Assembly: GCF_000428045.1 (NCBI RefSeq)
Contig: NZ_ATZE01000010.1
Location: 173,984-231,980, forward strand
Length of the DNA: 57,997 nt
Source: Sedimenticola selenatireducens DSM 17993
GTDB taxonomy: Bacteria; Pseudomonadota; Gammaproteobacteria; Chromatiales; Chromatiaceae
Direction: 5' to 3'
In this document: one piece after another, positions 51,745-57,997 of the stretch
Layout of the letters: the number at the start of each line of letters is the position of its first letter
Position numbering within the stretch: position 1 is the first letter of the stretch
The notes under the pieces: model-generated
Database searches by the model: none
What the model was told of the DNA's origin: nothing
Seen by the model: only the letters and a program-made list of their open reading frames with translations
Made by a program: the position numbers and the translations under genes

Positions 51745-52059
51745 TCACTGCGCGGCCAACCACTCAGCGATCGCCTGCAGCTCTTCTTCACTCACCGACA
51801 TGACAATACCTTTCATGGCAGCGGTCTGACCATTGTTACGGGCACCGCTTTTGATGTCCTTCATCTGGTTCAGCGCATACTGTGCATTCTGGCCCGCCAG
51901 CTTCGGGTAGACCGGCATGATTGGAGTCTTGCCATCCGCACCATGACAGGCGGCACAGCCCTTGGAAGCATAGAGCGCGGCACCATCAGCGGCAGCAGCG
52001 TTACCGGCGAGACCCAGTGAGAGCAGGGCAGCGCCTGCGAACATAGCAATGGTTTTCAT
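51745..52059 (-). CDS. Monohaem class I cytochrome c upstream of nosZ
   Basis: A 104-aa periplasmic cytochrome with a Sec signal (MKTIAMFAGAALLSLGLAGNAAA), haem site CAACH and distal Met region GQTAAMKGIVMSV. Over the mature part it is closely similar to the cytochrome at 48717-49040 (shared LAGQNA, NQMKDIKSGAR and NGQTAAMKG). It has its own sigma-70 promoter and terminator, so unlike its paralogue it seems to be made constitutively. Confidence 0.93.
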   Translation of the reverse strand: MKTIAMFAGAALLSLGLAGNAAAADGAALYASKGCAACHGADGKTPIMPVYPKLAGQNAQYALNQMKDIKSGARNNGQTAAMKGIVMSVSEEELQAIAEWLAAQ

Positions 52060-52141
52060 CTGTACATTACCTTTCTTCAGTTGAATAAAACCGCCCCGTC
52101 ATCATAACCACGAATCGAAGAGCCGCATTGAAAAATAGGAA

Positions 52142-52171
52142 TCTATACTATCATTCTTCCCCGACTGTCAA
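52142..52171 (-). promoter_or_regulatory. Sigma-70 promoter of the upstream cytochrome c gene
   Basis: On the minus strand -35 TTGACA (52171-52166) and -10 TATAGA (52147-52142) are 18 nt apart. No FNR-type box is visible here, in contrast to the nos genes. Confidence 0.65.
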
Positions 52172-52341
52172 TCCATAACATTTCCATGGTTGAAATCAGC
52201 CGGCTTCCCGTCGGGGACTGGACACCCGGCCTTATCCGTTACCCGAAGTCCTGGTCCGCACACTAAATATGAGCGGCATTAGAAAATAGCCCTCGATGGG
52301 CGTATCCTTCCGCCCTCGAAAAAAAGGGACGACAGCGGATC

Positions 52342-55230
52342 ATGACAAAGCATAACTTCATCCCGGGACAGCGCTGGATCAGCGATACCGAACCTGAACT
52401 GGGTCTGGGCATTGTGACAGAAAAGTCAGGCCGCACCCTGACCTTGCGGTTCAGCGCCGCTGCGGAAGTCAGGACCTACGCGATCGACAACGCCCCGTTG
52501 ACCCGTGTACTGTTTCAGGTCGGTGACACTATTGAATCCGACCAGGGCTGGTATCTGACAATAGACTCGGTCCATCAATCCGGCGACGGCCTGCTGACCT
52601 ACGCCGGCACTCGAGCAAACGCGGTAGCAGGTACGCTTGATGAACAGTCTATCAGCGCTTTCATGCAGTTTAACCGCCCCCAGGCTCGGCTGTTTACCGG
52701 CCAACTGGATGGCAATATCTGGTTTGAGTTGCGCAAGGCCACCCTGACCCGACAACAGGTTCTGAAGCAATCCGATCTGATCGGACTGGGTGGTGCCCGC
52801 ACCGAACTGCTGCCCCATCAGCTCTATATCGCCCATGAAGCGAGCCGCCGGCTTGCCCCCCGGGTACTGCTTGCGGATGAAGTGGGACTGGGCAAGACCA
52901 TTGAGGCGTGCCTGATCCTGCATGCCCAACTGCTGACCGAACGGGCGCACCGGGCGCTGATTGTTGTGCCACCCCCCCTGCTGCACCAATGGTTGGTGGA
53001 ACTGCTGCGCCGCTTCAATCTCAGGTTCAGTCTGTTTGACGAAGAGCGCTGCCAGGAAATCGAATCCTCAAACGAAGGCGACAACCCTTTCCTCTCCGAA
53101 CAACTGGTACTTTGCGGGCTTGATCTGCTTACCCACTCTCCGGACAGACTGGACCAGGCCCTCGCTGGCGAATGGGATATGCTGATCGTGGATGAGGCGC
53201 ATCACCTGGAGTGGCATGAACAAAACCCCAGCCCGGCCTATCAGGCCATCGAGTCACTGGCCGGCAGGATCCCGGGGGTATTGCTGCTGACCGCGACCCC
53301 TGAACAACTCGGCCGCGACGGACACTTTGCCCGATTGCGACTGCTCGACCCGGACCGATATCCCAGCCTGGCGCAATTTCAACAGGAGCAGACCCGCTAC
53401 CAGTCCATTGCCGATGCCGTCGACTGCCTGGTCTCGGACAGGCCCATATCCGAACCGGAAGCTGAACTGCTGGCGGACACATTAGGGGAAGCACCGTCAA
53501 CCCCCCTGCTCACCGACATCCGGAATGCCCAAGCATCTGCAGCACAGCAGCAACAGGCCAGAACCCGGTTAATCGAGCTGTTACTTGACCGGCATGGTAC
53601 CGGGCGCGGTATGTTCCGCAATACCCGCGACCGGATCAAAGGTTTTGCACCACGGCTGTTTCACAGCTATCCACTTACGCTGCCCGACATCTACCAGTCC
53701 GGCGAACGCACCGCGTTAGCGGCGTCCCGGCAGCTGCAGCCGGAGTGCGGACTGAAACAAGCGCCCGGCAATGAGTGGTGGCGCAGCGATCCGCGGGTGG
53801 CGTGGCTGATCGACCTGCTGAAGCAATACCGGCGGGAGAAACTGCTCCTGATCTGCGCCCACGCCTCGACCGCCATCGGCCTTGAGCGGGCGCTGAGAGT
53901 CCGGGAAGGCATGCATGCCGCCCTGTTTCACGAGGGGATGAGCATCATCGAACGCGACCGCGCGGCAGCCTGGTTTGCGGACCGGGAACAGGGGAGCCAG
54001 ATCCTGGTCTGTTCAGAAATCGGCAGCGAAGGCCGTAACTTTCAATTCGCCCATCACCTGATTCTGTTTGACCTGCCCGAAAACCCGGACCTGCTGGAAC
54101 AAAGGATTGGCCGGCTGGACCGGATCGGCCAGAAGCGACAGATTGAACTGCACGCACCCTATTTCAGGCACAGCGCCCAGGAGGTACTGCTGCGCTGGTA
54201 TCACGAGGGGCTCAATGCCTTTGTACACACCTGCCAGGCTGGACAGCAGATTCTGGAACAGTTGAGCCCTGCGCTGCACCAGGCCTGCACGACCTACCCG
54301 GACAACCCGGCTGATCTGCATCGGCTGCTGGAGCGGACCAGGCAGCTGCACGAGGAGATCAGCGCCACGCTGAAAAATGGCCGCGACCATCTGCTGGAAT
54401 TGAACTCATGCCGGGAACAGGTGGCTAACCGGCTGGTGGAACGGTTGAGCATGATTGACCGGACATCCGGACTGGCCGGTTACATGGAGCAGATCTTCGC
54501 TGCCTATGGCGTGGAGGCCGAGCCCCACTCCAGCCAGAGCCTGGTAATCCGCCCGGGCCAGCAGATGCTGACCGAACAGTTCCCCCATCTGCCGGAAGAA
54601 GGGGCAACCCTGACTTATGACAGGGATACTGCCCTGGCCCATGAAGACCGGCTGTTCTTGACCTGGGAACACCCCATGGTACTGGACGCCATGGGTATGA
54701 TTCTGGAAAGCGGGCACGGCAACTGCAGCGCCATGGGCATTCGCCACCCTACCGTCCCGTCCGGGACACTGGCACTGGAGATGTTGTTTGTCCTCGAATG
54801 TCCCGCCCCCGGGGTATTGCAGGCCGCGCGCTTTCTGCCACCGACACTGCTTCGAGCGGTCATTGATCAGCGACTCACCGAGCGCGGCGATATCATCGAA
54901 CAGGCCGTTCTGGAAACGACGCCCCACCCGCTGCCAAAGCCGGTCATACATAAAATCGTCACACCGTTGCGTAAGCATATCCTGGCGATGATTTCACAGG
55001 GCGAACAGGACATTGCCAACCAAGCCAGGCCACGACTACAGCAAGCAAAGACGGCAATGAACCACTACTACGCAGAAGAGATCGATCGCCTCAAAGCCCT
55101 TCATAAGGTGAATCCCTATGTCCGGCAGGCAGATATTGATCTACTCGCCAACCATCAGGATGAGTTGAACAGCCATCTGGATTCATCGCGTGTGCGGCTG
55201 GACAGCATTCGGTTGCTGATCGGACTCTAA
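52342..55230 (+). CDS. rapA: RNA polymerase-associated ATPase RapA (HepA)
   Basis: A SWI2/SNF2 ATPase that recycles stalled RNA polymerase. The 962-aa protein has the N-terminal Tudor-like RapA domain (FIPGQRWISDTEPELGLGIV), Walker A LLADEVGLGKTIEACLI (about 176-192), a DEAH box in LIVDEAHHLEW, the RNA-polymerase-specific linker and the second helicase lobe with EIGSEGRNFQFAHHLILFDLP and QRIGRLDRIGQ. The length is as expected. No strong ribosome binding site is seen. Its last 23 bp are duplicated at 55573-55595, beyond a repeat array. Confidence 0.96.
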   Translation: MTKHNFIPGQRWISDTEPELGLGIVTEKSGRTLTLRFSAAAEVRTYAIDNAPLTRVLFQVGDTIESDQGWYLTIDSVHQSGDGLLTYAGTRANAVAGTLDEQSISAFMQFNRPQARLFTGQLDGNIWFELRKATLTRQQVLKQSDLIGLGGARTELLPHQLYIAHEASRRLAPRVLLADEVGLGKTIEACLILHAQLLTERAHRALIVVPPPLLHQWLVELLRRFNLRFSLFDEERCQEIESSNEGDNPFLSEQLVLCGLDLLTHSPDRLDQALAGEWDMLIVDEAHHLEWHEQNPSPAYQAIESLAGRIPGVLLLTATPEQLGRDGHFARLRLLDPDRYPSLAQFQQEQTRYQSIADAVDCLVSDRPISEPEAELLADTLGEAPSTPLLTDIRNAQASAAQQQQARTRLIELLLDRHGTGRGMFRNTRDRIKGFAPRLFHSYPLTLPDIYQSGERTALAASRQLQPECGLKQAPGNEWWRSDPRVAWLIDLLKQYRREKLLLICAHASTAIGLERALRVREGMHAALFHEGMSIIERDRAAAWFADREQGSQILVCSEIGSEGRNFQFAHHLILFDLPENPDLLEQRIGRLDRIGQKRQIELHAPYFRHSAQEVLLRWYHEGLNAFVHTCQAGQQILEQLSPALHQACTTYPDNPADLHRLLERTRQLHEEISATLKNGRDHLLELNSCREQVANRLVERLSMIDRTSGLAGYMEQIFAAYGVEAEPHSSQSLVIRPGQQMLTEQFPHLPEEGATLTYDRDTALAHEDRLFLTWEHPMVLDAMGMILESGHGNCSAMGIRHPTVPSGTLALEMLFVLECPAPGVLQAARFLPPTLLRAVIDQRLTERGDIIEQAVLETTPHPLPKPVIHKIVTPLRKHILAMISQGEQDIANQARPRLQQAKTAMNHYYAEEIDRLKALHKVNPYVRQADIDLLANHQDELNSHLDSSRVRLDSIRLLIGL

Positions 55231-55595
55231 CCCGGCAGAGAAAGCAGCAGTAGGTCGCGTTAGCCGCAGGCGTAACCCGACAGCCGGGGCTCATGACCAC
55301 GGCGCAGCCGGCCAAATTATTCGGCGGATTACGCTGCGCTAATCCGCCCTACGGCGATGAAACATGAAGTAGTGCAGATCGCATTAACCGAAAGGCGTAA
55401 CCCGACAGCCGGGACTCATGACCACAGCGCAGCCGGCCAAAATATTCGTCGGATTACGCTGCGCTAATCCGCCCTACGGCGATGAGTCATGAAATGGTGT
55501 AGGTCGCGCTAGCCGAAAGGCGTAACCCGACAGTCGGGACTCACGGCCACAGCGCAGCCGGCCGATATCTGTATTCAGTTGCTGATCGGACTCTA
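55207..55595. repeat. 23-bp direct repeat that includes the rapA and GGDEF-EAL gene ends
   Basis: 55207-55229 at the 3' end of rapA and 55573-55595 agree in 22 of 23 positions (core GTTGCTGATCGGACTCTA, exact). The second copy supplies the stop codon of the convergent GGDEF-EAL gene. The repeats bracket the REP array. Confidence 0.8.
55250..55563. repeat. Tandem array of inverted REP pairs (BIME-like), 2.5 units of 124-125 bp
   Basis: Units begin at 55250, 55374 and 55499; the third is cut short near 55563. Each full unit holds a forward TAGGTCGCGTTAGC...GCGTAACCCGAC element and an inverse GGATTACGCTGCGCTAATCCGCCCTAC element, separated by CAGCGCAGCCGGCC-type spacer. The same family occurs at 38599-38628. 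There are no conserved short repeats with unique spacers, so it is not a CRISPR array. No gene lies in this 362-nt gap. Confidence 0.85.
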
Positions 55596-57719
55596 GTCCA
55601 GCAGCAGCTTGCCGTCTTTATCGGCCAGCGGCATCGGCCGGGCGATGCCATAGCCCTGGGCAAAGTCCACTCCGATCTCCCGTAGCAGTCCCAGCACCTG
55701 GTCGTTTTCCACAAACTCTGCAATGGTCATCAGCCCCATCACCTGGCCGATCTGGTTAATCGCCTGGACCATCGCGCGATCGATCGGGTCGCTGGCCAGG
55801 TCCCGGACAAAGGCTCCATCAATTTTCAGATAATCGACCGGGAGGTTTTTCAGATAGGCGAATGATGAGAGACCACTACCAAAATCATCCAGGGAAAACC
55901 GGCAGCCGGCCTGCTTCAAAGTACGAATAAAATGGCCGGCCGAAGCAAGATTGGCGATGGCGGCGGTCTCCGTGATCTCGAAACTGATCATCCCGGCCGG
56001 AATTCTGAATTCCTCCAGTTTTTCGCCAATATAGGCCAGGGTATCCGCATCATTCACCGAGCCCCCGGAAAGGTTGATGGCGAAGCAGTAACCACCCGGC
56101 ACCAGGGTTTCATACTCACGCCCGATCAGGTTGAACACCTGATTGACCACCCAGCGATCAATCCGTGGCATCAGGCCAAACCGCTCAGCCGCCGGGATGA
56201 ACTTGTTCGGCGGCACCAACGCGCCGGCCTCATCCCGCATGCGAATCAACACCTCATAATGACCACTGTGGGTCGAATGCCCGTCGATGGGCACGATGGG
56301 TTGCGCATAAAGACAGAACCGACCCTCGTCCAGGGCGCTGTGTATACGCGCCACCCAATGCATCTCACCCTGGCGCTCTGCCGCCTCACCGACATTGGAC
56401 CGGTACACATGTACCTGATTCCGCCCACCTTCCTTGGCCGCATAACAGGCGGTATCCGCCGCGCTCAAAACCTGCTCGGCCCGTTCGCTCTCCGCGGTAA
56501 TCGAGACAACACCGATACTGACACCAATCGCGTATGACTTGTCATCCCAGGCAAAGCGCAAATCTATGATCGACTGGCGCATCTTGTTGGCGATTTCCAG
56601 CGCAGCGGATTCAGCGCAATCAACCAACAACACGCCGAATTCATCGCCACCGAGGCGGGCAAGCGTATCGCCGGCGCGGATATGCTGTGAAAGCCGGGTA
56701 GCTATCTGCCGCAGCAGTTCATCTCCCGCAACGTGCCCGCAGGTATCGTTAACAATCTTGAACTGATCAAGATCGAGATACAGCATGCCATGTACTCGCC
56801 CCGTCTCCATGGCATCCCGCAACAGGTTATCCAACCTGCTGTCGAAACTGCCCCGGTTGACCAGGCCGGTCAGCGTATCGTGTGATGCCTGCCAACTGAC
56901 CTGCGCCGCCAGGCTCCGGGTCTGACTGACATCACGAAATACCAGAACAACACCGTGAACATGCGCCTGCTCGTCGCGGATCGGGGCCACCGACTGCTCA
57001 ACAGCAATGCCGATACCATCCCGGTGCAGCAGAATCAGCTCCTGATGCCGTCCACCCGCCCGTGGCCGGTTTTCCAGACAGCTTTCAATACTGTTTTTCA
57101 GGCGTGCGGCACCCTCGTCCATGGCCTGAAATACCTGTTCCAATGGCAACCCCCTGGCGGTCTTAAGGCGCCAGCCGGTCAACTTTTCGGCCACCAGGTT
57201 CATGTAGGTAATATGACGCACCCTGTCCGCGATGATCACGGCATCCGTAATAGCGGAGAGAATGGAGCCTGTAGCCAAATCCAATCCCTGATGCACCCGC
57301 ATCGGGGATGGTGACCAGGCAGTTTCGTCCGCCGGATCACTCTGATCAAATACCTGAACCAGCACAGGCCCGGACTGATCCGGCAGTGGTTTGACGACGA
57401 TCATCTGGTTCAGGTCCAGGCCGGACCTCCGGTATAGCGGCAACAGGGGGACGCCGGGGGAGGCGTGCAACACCGCCGACTCGCCTCTCAGCAATGCAGC
57501 ATCGATTGCCCGTTCAAGTGCAGAGCCGGAAACTTCCGGCAGCAGATCCGACAAGAGACTATCCACAGCGGGTGCAACGCCAATACCGGTGGCCGACACC
57601 ATCCAACGATTCCAGTTGACGATACGACCATCTGCTCCCAGTACGAACAGCCCGACGCTGCAGTGATCCAGCACCAGGGGTGCCAGGGAAAGATCGTCAT
57701 CCAGGTTCGTTTCAGCCAT
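55593..57719 (-). CDS. PAS-GGDEF-EAL cyclic di-GMP protein
   Basis: A 708-aa soluble protein with two PAS-like sensor domains (about 15-125 and 150-265), a GGDEF domain and an EAL domain. RLGGDEF is intact and an RxxD site (RAGD) stands five residues before it. In the EAL half the motif reads EVLIRM; INLSGG, FEITET, LDDFGSGLSS, LKIDGAF and IAEFVE are present, so the metal and catalytic residues remain and phosphodiesterase activity is possible. No membrane span is seen. It could respond to a soluble or haem/flavin-bound signal through PAS. The gene runs convergently to rapA. Confidence 0.94.
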   Translation of the reverse strand: MAETNLDDDLSLAPLVLDHCSVGLFVLGADGRIVNWNRWMVSATGIGVAPAVDSLLSDLLPEVSGSALERAIDAALLRGESAVLHASPGVPLLPLYRRSGLDLNQMIVVKPLPDQSGPVLVQVFDQSDPADETAWSPSPMRVHQGLDLATGSILSAITDAVIIADRVRHITYMNLVAEKLTGWRLKTARGLPLEQVFQAMDEGAARLKNSIESCLENRPRAGGRHQELILLHRDGIGIAVEQSVAPIRDEQAHVHGVVLVFRDVSQTRSLAAQVSWQASHDTLTGLVNRGSFDSRLDNLLRDAMETGRVHGMLYLDLDQFKIVNDTCGHVAGDELLRQIATRLSQHIRAGDTLARLGGDEFGVLLVDCAESAALEIANKMRQSIIDLRFAWDDKSYAIGVSIGVVSITAESERAEQVLSAADTACYAAKEGGRNQVHVYRSNVGEAAERQGEMHWVARIHSALDEGRFCLYAQPIVPIDGHSTHSGHYEVLIRMRDEAGALVPPNKFIPAAERFGLMPRIDRWVVNQVFNLIGREYETLVPGGYCFAINLSGGSVNDADTLAYIGEKLEEFRIPAGMISFEITETAAIANLASAGHFIRTLKQAGCRFSLDDFGSGLSSFAYLKNLPVDYLKIDGAFVRDLASDPIDRAMVQAINQIGQVMGLMTIAEFVENDQVLGLLREIGVDFAQGYGIARPMPLADKDGKLLLD

Positions 57720-57722
57720 CCG

Positions 57723-57902
57723 TCACTCTGCAGTATTCCAGGTCGCGCACCAAACCACCCCGGCCCCTAGTCCGGTCAGAAAACCAAAAAAATGGATTTC
57801 ACTGGACAATCTGGAGCCGGAACGGCATTAGGTGATTATGGCGAGATGTAGCGACAGCAGCAGCCCGTTCTTTACCCCGCACCAGCGGAACAGGTACAGA
57901 AA
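57723..57902 (-). pseudogene. Rhomboid-protease-like C-terminal remnant
   Basis: In one minus-strand frame the segment SRLSSEIHFFGFLTGLGAG ends just before the GGDEF-EAL start. It holds the HxxGxxxG pattern that marks the catalytic-histidine helix of rhomboid proteases. The frame is interrupted by TAA (57828-57830) and TGA (57903-57905), with the hydrophobic CGVKNGLLLSLHLAIIT between them. It looks like a decayed gene whose 5' part would lie beyond the window. The match is by eye and short. Confidence 0.35.
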
Positions 57903-57997
57903 TCAGACCGGGTCCACAAAAATCCACCGCGAATGAATGTAGGTCGATGAGATGGCCTCCTCCCCCCCGTACCGGCGTCGATGCGCCATGATGGAAG

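Noticed and set aside
55250-55563. Tandem repeats as a CRISPR array
   Set aside because: The units are 124-125 bp and alike along their whole length. There are no unique spacers and no cas genes.

Overview
The window looks like chromosomal DNA of a sulfur-oxidising, nitrous-oxide-respiring gammaproteobacterium, near the Chromatiales/Sedimenticola-type lineages. That placement is an inference. It rests on a sulfur-globule-type protein (29511-29885), a complete clade II-type nos cluster (38.7-52.1 kb), and typical gammaproteobacterial blocks: miaB-phoH-ybeY-corC-lnt, mpl-ubiX, rnd, egtBD and rapA. I see no tRNA, rRNA, CRISPR array or intact insertion sequence.

Layout. Positions 1-8.3 kb hold a type I restriction-modification island on the minus strand in the order hsdR-hsdS-fic-hsdM. 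Palindromic REP-like repeats lie on both sides, including one 34-bp direct repeat present at both ends. The hsdS recognition domains are AT-rich compared with the flanks, and the gene has an extra C-terminal domain. Positions 8.3-25 kb are housekeeping: a DUF4389 protein, a DedA-PAP2-LssY fusion, ubiX, mpl, rnd, the five-gene miaB-to-lnt operon, a GGDEF-EAL protein and the ergothioneine pair egtB-egtD. Positions 25-33.4 kb hold ksgA, lon, the sulfur globule protein, erpA under a promoter that overlaps an IscR-like site, a bactofilin with its membrane coiled-coil neighbour, and argC. Upstream of argC is a strong candidate for an unannotated small RNA (32959-33054). Positions 33.4-38.6 kb hold a DUF4126 protein, hemJ, a second A-type Fe-S carrier with a Cys-rich tail, a DUF5063 protein and the thiD-thiE-hemL operon.

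Positions 38.7-52.1 kb form the nitrous oxide reduction region, all on the minus strand. In transcription order it reads: a monohaem cytochrome c, nosZ, a paralogous monohaem cytochrome c, a dihaem cytochrome (nosC-like), nosB, nosD, nosG, nosH, nosF, nosL, two tiny duplicated ORFs, nosY, a small membrane-anchored protein, a Sco protein and a PCuAC chaperone. There is no nosR or nosX. The NosZ signal peptide is Sec-type and the gene set (B, C, D, F, G, H, L, Y, Z) is that of clade II systems. Electrons would pass from quinol through NosG/NosH/NosB and the c-type cytochromes to NosZ. NosD/F/Y/L, Sco and PCuAC would deliver copper and sulfur to CuZ and CuA. Two perfect and three near-perfect FNR/DNR-type boxes lie upstream of four of these genes, and two of them sit about 41 bp from a plausible start site, as class II activation predicts.

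Positions 52.3-58 kb hold a RapA-like SWI/SNF ATPase, a tandem array of inverted REP pairs, a PAS-GGDEF-EAL protein and a probable rhomboid-protease remnant.

The least explained features are the ATGA-coupled duplicated micro-ORFs between nosL and nosY, the small RNA candidate upstream of argC, and a 58-codon ORF convergent with fic.
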